From a virus, in IMG/VR virus record IMGVR_UViG_3300030098_006832, positions 1 through 24,878 of that record: a DNA stretch of 24,878 nucleotides, one strand, 5' to 3'. Numbering within the stretch: the first letter of the stretch is position 1; each line of letters opens with the position of its first letter. This document shows, in pieces, positions 16,091 to 23,762 of this stretch. The translations under genes were made by a program, and so were the position numbers. The notes under the pieces were generated by a model. That model was not told the DNA's origin. It ran no database searches and saw only the letters and a program-made list of their open reading frames with translations.

Positions 16091-16829
16091 AAACAACTGC
16101 ACACTTATTCTAAATAAAGTTAGCCCACCTGAAATCTATGAAGCTCAAGATCTTGAGACATGGAACCAAATAACATTCTTGCTTTCCATGGCTGGGAAGA
16201 TCCCGATGTCCGATAAAGTTTCGACAATCAGAATAATTGAAGAAGACAAAAAGATAAAAGCTTTTACATCATCAAATAGAATGATTGAGTTTGTTTGTGA
16301 TAAAGTCTTTGTCTTTGATGACGAAAATGTTGAAGGTCTTCCCGTTCCGACGACTAAGCACAAGAACCCCAAGAAGAAGATTATGGACTGGGTTAATGTG
16401 AGAGCGGGGATGCTCCATGAGTTTGAATTCATAGAGACAGAAGAAGAGTTTGTCAGCGAAGTCCACTTTTATAAATCACCTCGGATTGACGGAGATCATG
16501 AACACAAAGATTTAGTCGCTATCTCGTATTTGACAGACGAACAAATAAAAGACCACTCATACTCAGACCTCATGACCTTGTACAAAACGAAAGAGGTAAT
16601 GAAGTCCCACGGCATCAGGGGACCAAGAAACGGCAGAGATCCTAACAACCCAGAGAAGTACAAATACTATGATATAAAATTAGAAATGAATCGACGCGAA
16701 ATAAAGAAACTGCACATGGATTCATACGAAGACACAGACTTCATTTCCTTTTGTAAAAAGGATACTTACACCGAAATGAATGAATATATTTCAAAGCTCC
16801 ATAATTATACTGAAGGTGGTGCAGGATGA
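16023..16829 (+). CDS. Unknown protein with Rossmann-like N-terminus
   Basis: This is a 268-residue protein. It starts with KIVIGSSLESVLFASRNNCT, a strand, glycine turn, helix and strand, as in dinucleotide-binding proteins, but without GxGxxG. The middle part, FVFDDENVEGLPVPT and VSEVHFYKSPRIDGD, and then DLVAISYLTDEQIKDHSYSD, gave no family I recognise. The last 80 residues are charged and helical. GAGG at 16009-16012 fits the ATG. Four bases overlap the next gene (ATGA), so these two are translationally coupled. It sits with a Met/Gly-rich and a nucleotidyltransferase-like gene in front of DnaE. Function unknown. Confidence 0.7.
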   Translation: MKKVSTPKIVIGSSLESVLFASRNNCTLILNKVSPPEIYEAQDLETWNQITFLLSMAGKIPMSDKVSTIRIIEEDKKIKAFTSSNRMIEFVCDKVFVFDDENVEGLPVPTTKHKNPKKKIMDWVNVRAGMLHEFEFIETEEEFVSEVHFYKSPRIDGDHEHKDLVAISYLTDEQIKDHSYSDLMTLYKTKEVMKSHGIRGPRNGRDPNNPEKYKYYDIKLEMNRREIKKLHMDSYEDTDFISFCKKDTYTEMNEYISKLHNYTEGGAG

Positions 16830-17263
16830 TGTCATCTTCAAAGGGGGGCAGAAGAATGTCTAGTGCAGGAGCAGTCGGTTCAGGGGGCGGTGGAGGTGCA
16901 GCAGCAGCGGCACCAGCATCCAGTCAGAGAGTCACACCATCAGATGGTGCGGCACCAGCAAACAATAATAACGACCAAGGTGTTGAGATGGGGGGAACCC
17001 CAGACGGTGGAAACAGTGGTCAATCTATCAACATTAATATCACTAATGAGGTCAGTTCTTTTCAAAACATGAGTTCGGAGCAAAGCCTTCAGATTGGAGG
17101 CGGGTCTGAAATGGGACAAATGGGCGAATCCAATCAGATGGACATGGAAAAGATGATGAAGTTGATTATGTTGATGATTATCATGAAGATGATGGAAAAA
17201 ATGATGGAACAATTGGGTGGCGGAGCCGAAGGCGGCGCGTCAATGATGGGAGGTGGGGGATAA
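16826..17263 (+). CDS. Gly/Met-rich low-complexity protein
   Basis: This is a 145-residue protein with no family I recognise. Residues 1-100 are Gly/Ala/Ser/Pro/Asn-rich and look disordered, with SININITNEVSSF as a possible strand (67-79). Residues 105-130 (MDMEKMMKLIMLMIIMKMME...) form a helix in which nearly half the residues are Met. This is amphipathic or membrane-active, or could be an oligomerisation element. The end is GGASMMGGGG. Start choice: the first ATG overlaps the previous stop; a second ATG follows immediately. The stop TAA overlaps the proposed ATA start of the next gene. Codon bias toward Gly/Met is real at protein level, not a single-base repeat. Confidence 0.6.
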   Translation: MMSSSKGGRRMSSAGAVGSGGGGGAAAAAPASSQRVTPSDGAAPANNNNDQGVEMGGTPDGGNSGQSININITNEVSSFQNMSSEQSLQIGGGSEMGQMGESNQMDMEKMMKLIMLMIIMKMMEKMMEQLGGGAEGGASMMGGGG

Positions 17264-18135
17264 GATCTCCTTTTCACTTAGCAGGTGTTGTCCCTCTCGC
17301 GGGGGAAAAATTAGATTTCAATTTTCCGTGGCATGATTCCATGCAACCAATCGGACCAGACTATTTAGCTGTGGAGAGAGCAGTCTTAGAGTGTGCTTGG
17401 GCTGGATGTGAAACAATATGGCTTGTGTGTAATGACGACATGCAGCCTCTGGTTCGCTCTAGGCTTGGCGAATACGTTATTGACCCTGTTTCCATCGGTA
17501 GGCTGAACAAGTACCCTTCTGAATCAAGAAGAAAAATACCAATATATTACGTTCCTATACACCCAAAAGATCTCGGCAAGAGGGATTGTCTGGCTTTCAG
17601 TGCACTGTACGGTGCTCTAACCTCATACCACGTCAGCAATAAGATAAGCAAGTGGGTTGTTCCAAGTAGATACTATGTAGCTTTTCCCTACGGAGTCTAC
17701 GACCCAGAAATACTCAGAGAACATCGCCTAGACATTTCTAGTGACAATTCCTTTTTTCTCTCCAGCGATGGAAAGACAGTTGCTGATGGGGAATACCTTG
17801 GCTTCACTTTTGATGAGGAGGAATATAAAAAATATAAAAAAGTTATTATGGATGAGGGCACCGGTTATAGACCCAAGGGAACTGCCTTTGGGGATGAAGA
17901 TGTGTTGCCCTTAGAAGAAAGATGGAGTGCTGTTCATTTTAAGCTTGACACAGTATTTAGATCTGCTAGAATAGCTGAAGCAAAAGTAGTTGAATTACCA
18001 TGGTACAACAACATAGGCTCTTGGCAAGGACTGAAAGATTATTTAGCCTCAGAGGTAGAGTTAGAAAAGCCAAACAAGCTAATTCTTTCAAGTAGGCAGT
18101 GGAGCAAGATAGGAGAAAGTATTGAAGAAGAGTGA
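17260..18135 (+). CDS. Nucleotidyltransferase-like (GT-A-like) protein with probable non-AUG start
   Basis: The first ATG in this frame is at 17341, but the sixty bases before it encode AGVVPLAGEKLDFNFPWHDS. This continues smoothly into SMQPIGPDYLAVERAVLECA and AGCETIWLVCNDD. That layout, an initial strand and loop, a long helix and then a strand ending in NDD, recalls the N-terminal half of sugar-nucleotide pyrophosphorylase-type GT-A folds. The glycine/arginine signature of true pyrophosphorylases is absent. The frame is open upstream with no ATG, GTG or TTG. An ATA at 17260 has GGAGG (17249-17253) six bases before it and overlaps the previous stop as ATAA. I therefore place the start there; 17341 is the conservative alternative. 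Later segments include VPSRYYVAFPYGVYDPEIL. Function is uncertain. It overlaps DnaE by 14 bases. Confidence 0.6.
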   Translation: MRSPFHLAGVVPLAGEKLDFNFPWHDSMQPIGPDYLAVERAVLECAWAGCETIWLVCNDDMQPLVRSRLGEYVIDPVSIGRLNKYPSESRRKIPIYYVPIHPKDLGKRDCLAFSALYGALTSYHVSNKISKWVVPSRYYVAFPYGVYDPEILREHRLDISSDNSFFLSSDGKTVADGEYLGFTFDEEEYKKYKKVIMDEGTGYRPKGTAFGDEDVLPLEERWSAVHFKLDTVFRSARIAEAKVVELPWYNNIGSWQGLKDYLASEVELEKPNKLILSSRQWSKIGESIEEE

Positions 18136-21100
18136 CATTCCATTCGTAGGGTTACACGCACACTCTGTGGCGGGTTCTTTTTTTGATGGCTTGGGTTTCC
18201 CCGGCGAGCATATGGATAGCGCCTTTGAGAATGGCATGGATGCCTTGGCTCTAACAGACCATGGCAACATGAATGGTCTTAGCTATCAGGTTGACCACGC
18301 CAAGAAAATGATGGAAGAGGGTAAAAACTTCAAGCCTATCTTTGGTGTGGAGGCGTACTTTATTCCTTCTGTCAAGGATTGGAAGAAAGAACTGGAAAAG
18401 GAAAAAGACTCAAAGAAAAAATCTAAGTCTAGTGGTCTCGTAATTGAAAACGAGGGTGCGTCAAAGAGTAAGAAGAGCAAACTAAACAAACGGAACCACC
18501 TAATCCTACTGGCTCAGAATCAAACTGGATTGAGTAATATATTTAAGATGGTTTCTGATTCATACACTAACGATAATTTCTATCGCTATCCTCGTATGGA
18601 TTACGACCTTTTGACCAAGCACAATGAAGGGGTCATCGCTGCTTCTGCATGCTTGGGCGGCGTATACGCTGGTAACTATTGGGACAATCGGGACATGGGC
18701 AAGGACGCTGTTATTCAAAGCATGCGCCGAACCACAGAGCGCATGATTGATATCTTTGGCGACCGCTGGTATGGAGAATTGCAGTGGAATAATGTCCCCG
18801 AGCAGCACGAGTTGAATCAGTACATCATCCAACTACACCACGAGTATGGCATACAGCTAATCTCTACTGCTGACAGCCACTATCCAAACAAAGATGCATG
18901 GCGCGATAGGGAACTCTATAAACGTCTGGGCTGGCTTGGCAAGAGCAGCCCAGATTATTTATCCTCTGAACTTCCTGAAAGTGTTGAGGATATCGGATAT
19001 GAACTATATCCTAAGAATGGCGACGAGATGTGGCAAGCATACAAATACTATTCTGAAAAAGTCGGCGCATCTTACAGTGACAAGATGATCGAGGAGTCCA
19101 TCTTACGAACACACGATATCGCACATAATAGAATCGAAACGTACATGCCAGACAACACGGTTCGATTACCTAGTTTTGTTGTACCAGATAAACAATCAGC
19201 ATCAGAAGCTCTCCGTAAGTTTAGTGAAGATGGTCTCGTGAAGCTCGGGCTAATGAACAAAGAATATTCAAATAGATTGGCTCTAGAGATGGACGTCATC
19301 AGCAAGCGAGGATTCGACGAATACTTTTTAACGATGAAGAGCATCGCAGATAAAGCTACGGACTGTCAACTCGTCGGCTCCGGCCGCGGCTCTGCTGCCG
19401 GATCTCTGGTTGCATATGCTCTGGGTATCACACAGATTGATCCTATCAAATATAAGTTGCAGTTCGAGAGGTTCATGACTAAGGATCAAACGGATTATCC
19501 TGATATCGATTACGATGTTTCGGATCCAATGGAACTAAAGGAAATGCTGATTGATGATTGGGGTCGCAATACAGTTGTACCCATCTCGAACTTCAACACG
19601 CTACAACTTCGCTCACTTGTAAAGGACATCTCCAAGTTCTACGGTGTGCCATTCACAGAGGTCAACCCTGTCACATCAAAGATGTTGAAGGAGGCGACTC
19701 CACTAGCCAAGAAAGCACATGGAATCAAGGCAGGTGTTTACACACCAACCTTTGAGGAGCTAAAGGAATACTCAGAATCACTCAAGACATTCCTTGCGAA
19801 ATATCCTCATATCGCCAGCCATATTGACGTCATTTTTGGACAACCGAGATCTATTAGTCGTCATGCTGGCGGCGTTGTTATCGGTGAAGATTTGGACAAG
19901 TATATGCCACTTATAAACAGCGGTGGCGTTGTACAAACTCCATGGTCAGAAGGACAGAATGTCAGGCACTTAGAGCCTATGGGCTTCATTAAGTTTGATA
20001 TCTTGGGCTTGGCTTCTCTAAGAATGATGGAGGGTGCAATCAGACATATCCTCAAGAGACATCACGGTATTGAGAAACCTACTTTTGAGGACGTAAAAGA
20101 TTATTATGATACAAAGCTCCACCCAGAGAAGATCGACTTGAATGACCAGAAGGTTTATAAGAATGTTTTTCATAGAGGCAAGTGGGCTGGTATCTTCCAG
20201 TTCACAGAGGGTGGAGCACAGGACTTTTGCAAGAAGGCAAAGCCGAAGAGTGTTATTGACATCGCTGCTATCACTAGCATTTATCGACCGGGACCACTTA
20301 GCGCCAAGGTGGATAAGATGTATGTCAAAGCAATGAGAAAGCCCGAGGGGGTTGAGTATGCAAATGATATTGTGAAAGAAGTGACCGAAGAGACATATGG
20401 ATTCTTGATCTTCCAAGAGCAGATTGCTCTCCTCGCGCACAAGCTGGGTGATGGTTTGTCACTAGACGAGGGTAACGCTCTCCGAAAGCTGCTGACTAAG
20501 AAAGGGACCGGAAAGACACAACAAAAGAAAGACAAGATTTATAAGAAGTTTGTTTCAGGCTGTATCAAGAAAGGATTGACAAAGGGCAAGGCGCAAGAGC
20601 TTTGGCAAACATTCGAGTATTTTTCAGGGTATGGCTTCAATAAGTCACACGCTGTCTCTTACTCGGTGCTTTCATATCAGTGTGCTTGGTTGCTGAACTA
20701 CTATCCAGCAGAGTGGATGGCTGCGTTCTTGGACAAAGAACCAGAGTCCAGAAAGGAAAAGGCGATTGCGATTGCAAAGCAGTTTGGTTTCAAAGTCGAA
20801 CCGCTAGACGTCAACAAGTCAGGGGAGGTTTGGGAGATTAGCGATGATGGCAAAACTCTCATCCAGCCACTAACCTCTATCAAGGGCTTGGGTGGAGCAG
20901 CCATGGAGCAGATTCTAGAGCATCGCCCCTTCACTAAAGTGGAGGACTTCCTTTTCAATGAGGAAATGGTATATTCCAAGTTGAACAAAAAAGCTCTTGA
21001 TGTTTTATGTCGGGCAGGTGCACTGAAATGTTTGATGGACAATAGATTCAGCGGTGAGAAGCATTTCTGGAGTGCAGTGGCTGTGATGCGCCCTCGCAAA

Positions 21101-21526
21101 GAGAAGAACTTATTAGAGAACATTGAGAAGTATAGGGACGAGGGCGACTTTACCAACTACGAAAAGATCGAACACCTCTCCAGCCTAACAGGTGCTTTCC
21201 CCCTTAGTCTCGTTATGGACGATGATGTGATGGCTAGGTTAGCTGAGTTGCATATCCCACCGATATCTGAATATGATGTTGACTTGGGAGCCGCATGGTT
21301 TATTCCTAGAAAAGTGAATATTAAGAGGACAAAAAACGGGAAAGAGTATTACATATTGGAGGTGATTGATTCTAATAATGTTTTGACTTCAATCAAATGT
21401 TGGGGAGTCAACTCTAAAAAAGACAAGATTGCAATCAATAGACCTTACATGGGAAGGCTAGAATACGATGAGCAATGGGGCTTTAGCACTAGATCGATCA
21501 GCAGAAACTTTAGACTTTTAGGATAA
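18122..21526 (+). CDS. dnaE: DNA polymerase III alpha subunit, DnaE type, with intact PHP domain
   Basis: This is a 1134-residue bacterial-type replicative polymerase. The TTG start has AGGAGA at 18111-18116. The N-terminal PHP domain keeps the nine-residue metal site as I read it: His12, His14, Asp22, His47 (LTDHGN), Glu77 (GVEAYF), His126, Cys177 (SACLGG), Asp251 and His253 (TADSHY). A Lys/Ser-rich insert (85-124) interrupts it. The polymerase core has GSGRGSAAGSLVAYAL (about 420-435), PDIDYD with Asp461 and Asp463, and KFDILGL with Asp626, matching the E. coli catalytic triad D401/D403/D555. FSGYGFNKSHAVSYSVLSYQ follows. The C-terminus has a helix-hairpin-helix region and an OB-like segment (VNIKRTKNGKEYYILEV). 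A PHP of this type can proofread in Thermus DnaE, so no separate epsilon subunit may be needed. Confidence 0.97.
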   Translation: MKKSDIPFVGLHAHSVAGSFFDGLGFPGEHMDSAFENGMDALALTDHGNMNGLSYQVDHAKKMMEEGKNFKPIFGVEAYFIPSVKDWKKELEKEKDSKKKSKSSGLVIENEGASKSKKSKLNKRNHLILLAQNQTGLSNIFKMVSDSYTNDNFYRYPRMDYDLLTKHNEGVIAASACLGGVYAGNYWDNRDMGKDAVIQSMRRTTERMIDIFGDRWYGELQWNNVPEQHELNQYIIQLHHEYGIQLISTADSHYPNKDAWRDRELYKRLGWLGKSSPDYLSSELPESVEDIGYELYPKNGDEMWQAYKYYSEKVGASYSDKMIEESILRTHDIAHNRIETYMPDNTVRLPSFVVPDKQSASEALRKFSEDGLVKLGLMNKEYSNRLALEMDVISKRGFDEYFLTMKSIADKATDCQLVGSGRGSAAGSLVAYALGITQIDPIKYKLQFERFMTKDQTDYPDIDYDVSDPMELKEMLIDDWGRNTVVPISNFNTLQLRSLVKDISKFYGVPFTEVNPVTSKMLKEATPLAKKAHGIKAGVYTPTFEELKEYSESLKTFLAKYPHIASHIDVIFGQPRSISRHAGGVVIGEDLDKYMPLINSGGVVQTPWSEGQNVRHLEPMGFIKFDILGLASLRMMEGAIRHILKRHHGIEKPTFEDVKDYYDTKLHPEKIDLNDQKVYKNVFHRGKWAGIFQFTEGGAQDFCKKAKPKSVIDIAAITSIYRPGPLSAKVDKMYVKAMRKPEGVEYANDIVKEVTEETYGFLIFQEQIALLAHKLGDGLSLDEGNALRKLLTKKGTGKTQQKKDKIYKKFVSGCIKKGLTKGKAQELWQTFEYFSGYGFNKSHAVSYSVLSYQCAWLLNYYPAEWMAAFLDKEPESRKEKAIAIAKQFGFKVEPLDVNKSGEVWEISDDGKTLIQPLTSIKGLGGAAMEQILEHRPFTKVEDFLFNEEMVYSKLNKKALDVLCRAGALKCLMDNRFSGEKHFWSAVAVMRPRKEKNLLENIEKYRDEGDFTNYEKIEHLSSLTGAFPLSLVMDDDVMARLAELHIPPISEYDVDLGAAWFIPRKVNIKRTKNGKEYYILEVIDSNNVLTSIKCWGVNSKKDKIAINRPYMGRLEYDEQWGFSTRSISRNFRLLG

Positions 21527-21552
21527 AAATGAACGTCAAGATAGGAGCAAAT

Positions 21553-22023
21553 ATGAATCTAAAATTTTATAAAATCAGACCAGAAGCAAAGCTGCCTGTG
21601 AGAGCACACAGGACAGACGCAGGTATGGACTTGTTTTACTGTCCCAACGGCAACCGTGGATCAGCTATGTCAGATCAGGGCGAATATTGGATCCCAGCCA
21701 GAGCTAGCAGCCTTATTTCAACTGGGTTGAAAACAGAGATTCCAGAAGGGTACATGCTGGAAATCAAAAACAAGTCAGGCATTGCATCCAAGCGGCAACT
21801 TGTTGTGGGCGCTTGCGTAGTTGATCCCGGCTATGATGGAGAAATCTATGTGAACCTCCACAACATCGGAGTAGAGACACAGAAGATCAAACCCGGAGAC
21901 AAGATCGCCCAAGCGGTCCTTGTTCCAGTCGTTCATTGCGGTATTGAAGAGGCGAAAGCGGATGACTTGAATGACGGCTCGACAAGGGGCGAGGGGGGCT
22001 TTGGCTCAACTGGTGATCGCTAA
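21553..22023 (+). CDS. dut: dUTP diphosphatase
   Basis: This is a trimeric-type dUTPase that hydrolyses dUTP to dUMP, keeping uracil out of DNA and feeding dTMP synthesis. All five motifs are present: AGMDLF, NKSGIASK, GACVVDPGYDGEI, GDKIAQAVLVPV and RGEGGFGSTG. Residue Asp of motif 3 and the terminal Gly-rich Phe motif are kept, so it should be active. Two starts compete: ATG 21529, close to the DnaE stop, and ATG 21553. The second is preferred because AGGAG (21543-21547) is well spaced and because NLKFYKIRPEAKLPVRAH is the normal beginning of the family. Using 21529 adds 8 residues. Confidence 0.96.
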   Translation: MNLKFYKIRPEAKLPVRAHRTDAGMDLFYCPNGNRGSAMSDQGEYWIPARASSLISTGLKTEIPEGYMLEIKNKSGIASKRQLVVGACVVDPGYDGEIYVNLHNIGVETQKIKPGDKIAQAVLVPVVHCGIEEAKADDLNDGSTRGEGGFGSTGDR

Positions 22024-22298
22024 TGGGAAAATTCACCAAGAAGATAGGCAGAAAAAAACAGCTAGATTCTGAAAAAGAATTGGCTTCAAAGGTCGGACTC
22101 TTTGGAAAAATTGGGAACTCTTGTATAGTTTGTGATAAACCCTTTGACAAGACGGACAAAGAAATGGTAAAATCTTGGTACGTCATTGTAAGAAATGAAA
22201 CTAAACAAGTTAATTTGTACTGTCCCCCTTGTTGGGAGAGAGGCAAAGAAATGGTAAAAGAAATTCAGGAGAATCTAAGTGAGCGAGAGAAAAAGTAA
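22023..22298 (+). CDS. Small zinc-finger-like protein
   Basis: This is a 91-residue, Lys/Glu-rich protein. It has two CxxC pairs: CIVC (about 34-37) and CPPC (about 67-70), about 30 residues apart with VKSWYVIVRNETKQVNLY between them. This is the layout of a zinc ribbon or treble clef. Such small phage proteins often bind nucleic acid or RNA polymerase, but no partner is indicated. Its ATG overlaps the dUTPase stop (TAATG), and its 3' end overlaps the next gene by 20 bases. Confidence 0.7.
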   Translation: MGKFTKKIGRKKQLDSEKELASKVGLFGKIGNSCIVCDKPFDKTDKEMVKSWYVIVRNETKQVNLYCPPCWERGKEMVKEIQENLSEREKK

Positions 22299-22662
22299 AA
22301 ACGTTTATAAGAAATTTTGTGAAGAGAGCCGCATTCGCTATGCCATTGATGATTGTGGCAATCCGATTAGCCCCTCGCGAGTTAGAAAGTTTGCCAATGA
22401 CCATCTTTGGTGGACAGGCACAGACGATGGTCGAATTGGTGTGACTGTTGAAAGACCAACCCCTGCTACATATAATGGCATTAGAAAAAAGCTAATCGAG
22501 GCTGGGTGTGTAGCACAGCAAGAGGGGGACTCGGAGGGCAACTTCTTTGTTATGCAAGAACGTGCCCTGAAAGTTGCTGAACTAATCAAAGCCACCAAGA
22601 AAAAAGGCTCGTCCTCTCGAAGTAAGAGGATGAAAGAATATTGGCAAAACCGAGGAGAATAA
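22279..22662 (+). CDS. Unknown basic protein, possible winged-helix
   Basis: This 127-residue protein starts at GTG, with AGGAG (22267-22271) seven bases before it. Residues 70-105, with TPATYNGIRKKLIEAGCVAQ followed by EGNFFVMQERALKVAELI, look like a recognition helix and a beta-wing as in winged-helix proteins. The final 25 residues are Lys/Arg/Ser-rich and probably contact nucleic acid. No exact family recognised. A DNA-binding or regulatory role is inferred. Confidence 0.65.
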   Translation: MSERKSKNVYKKFCEESRIRYAIDDCGNPISPSRVRKFANDHLWWTGTDDGRIGVTVERPTPATYNGIRKKLIEAGCVAQQEGDSEGNFFVMQERALKVAELIKATKKKGSSSRSKRMKEYWQNRGE

Positions 22663-22663
22663 T

Positions 22664-22705
22664 ATGAACAATAAAGCAAATGCAGCGAGGTGGAACAATG
22701 GTTAA
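22664..22705 (+). CDS. 13-residue leader-type open reading frame
   Basis: ATG at 22664 has a strong GAGGAGA site (22652-22658). It encodes MNNKANAARWNNG and stops at TAA 22703-22705. The stop lies just past the preferred start of the next gene (22698), so a ribosome ending here is placed on that start. A translational-coupling leader is possible; a chance short frame is also possible. Confidence 0.35.
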   Translation: MNNKANAARWNNG

Positions 22706-23762
22706 TCATCCAGATTTATATTCAGCACAACAGTTTTTTTCTAGATGTCCACTTTATGTCAGTTTTGATGATGTATTGCTGGTACCACATTATTCAGATA
22801 TAGAAAGCAGGAAATCACTATCAACTAAGAACAGTTTAGGCAATGTCCCCCTTGACCTGCCCATCATTTCTAGCCCAATGGATACTGTGACAGAGGTTGC
22901 CATGGCTTCTGCTATGGATGCTCACGGGGGCTTGGGAATTATCCATAGATATAATTCTATTCAAGACCAAGCTGCTCTTGTAAAAGATTCAAAAGAGAAA
23001 GGCTTGAAAAACATTAGCGCAGCCATTGGCGTAACTGGTGATTACCAAGAGCGAGCACGAGAACTAGTTAATAGTGGTGCTAATGTTCTATGCGTTGATG
23101 TAGCGCACGGTCATCACTCTATGATGCGTGATGCCTTGAAGCACTTGAAGGAGGAGTATGGGGGAGATACTCACATTATGGCAGGAAATGTCGCCACTGG
23201 TCAAGGCAGTCTTGACCTTGCATCTTGGGGGGCTGACTCTATTCGTGTCGGCATTGGTGGTGGTTCAATTTGTTCGACGAGACTAGTAAGTGGTCACGGA
23301 GTACCCACCTTGCAATCTATTATTGATTGCGTGACTGCTGGTTGTCCTGTTCCGATTATTGCAGACGGAGGTATGAAGACTAGCGGAGATGTCGTCAAGG
23401 CTCTTGCTGCTGGTGCTGACTTTGTTATGCTCGGCTCAATGCTTGCTGGGACTGACCAAGCACCCGGACAAGTATTCGACAACGGTAATAAAAAATATAA
23501 AGTCTACCGTGGTATGGCTTCAAGCGAAGCCCAAGTAAACTGGAGAGGTAAAACCTCTACACCAGAAGGAATCTCTACAACTATCCCATACAAGGGAGAT
23601 GTTAGCATTATTTTGGATGACCTTAAGGGAGGTATTCAAAGTGGGATGTCTTACTCGGGCGCTAGAACCATTCAAGAATTACAGGCAAAAGCTAGCTTCG
23701 TTCAGATGACTTCTGCGGGAAGGGGAGAGAGTCATACGCATATTTTATCGAGGAACAAATGA
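22698..23762 (+). CDS. IMP dehydrogenase / GMP reductase family enzyme
   Basis: This is a 354-residue TIM-barrel enzyme. Family landmarks: LTFDD-like FDDVLLVPHYSD, SPMDTVTE.AMA, GGLGIIHR, DVAHGH, MAGNVAT and GIGGGSICSTRLVSGHGVPT with catalytic Cys192. IADGGMKTSGDVVKALAAGA, YRGMASSEAQ, PEGI...IPYKGDV and ELQAKASFVQMTSAGRGESH follow. No CBS regulatory insert is present. The flap after YRGM is short and lacks the Arg-Tyr pair that activates water in IMPDH, which makes GMP-reductase-like chemistry (GMP to IMP) or altered activity possible. The C-terminal SAG..ESH segment, however, is IMPDH-like. ATG 22698 is chosen over 22680 because GAGGTGG (22687-22693) stands right before it and the conserved part starts soon after. 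It belongs with RNR and dUTPase in nucleotide supply. Confidence 0.92.
   Translation: MVNHPDLYSAQQFFSRCPLYVSFDDVLLVPHYSDIESRKSLSTKNSLGNVPLDLPIISSPMDTVTEVAMASAMDAHGGLGIIHRYNSIQDQAALVKDSKEKGLKNISAAIGVTGDYQERARELVNSGANVLCVDVAHGHHSMMRDALKHLKEEYGGDTHIMAGNVATGQGSLDLASWGADSIRVGIGGGSICSTRLVSGHGVPTLQSIIDCVTAGCPVPIIADGGMKTSGDVVKALAAGADFVMLGSMLAGTDQAPGQVFDNGNKKYKVYRGMASSEAQVNWRGKTSTPEGISTTIPYKGDVSIILDDLKGGIQSGMSYSGARTIQELQAKASFVQMTSAGRGESHTHILSRNK

Noticed and set aside
15599-16102. 167-codon antisense frame over the transglycosylase
   Set aside because: The + strand frame has clear SLT motifs. The antisense product has no recognisable pattern, and no other gene is on this strand.
16863-17072. Alternative + frame (Gln/His-rich) within the Gly/Met-rich gene
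   Set aside because: It is a frame shadow of a repetitive codon region without its own start signal. The Met/Gly frame is coupled to its neighbours by overlaps.
17286-17310. Hairpin TCCCTC-TCGC-GGGGGA with following A run as a terminator
   Set aside because: It is followed by A and not T on the + strand and lies in the probable coding start of the nucleotidyltransferase-like gene.
20018-20440. 140-codon antisense frame within dnaE
   Set aside because: It lies wholly within a well-supported polymerase gene and is explained by codon bias.
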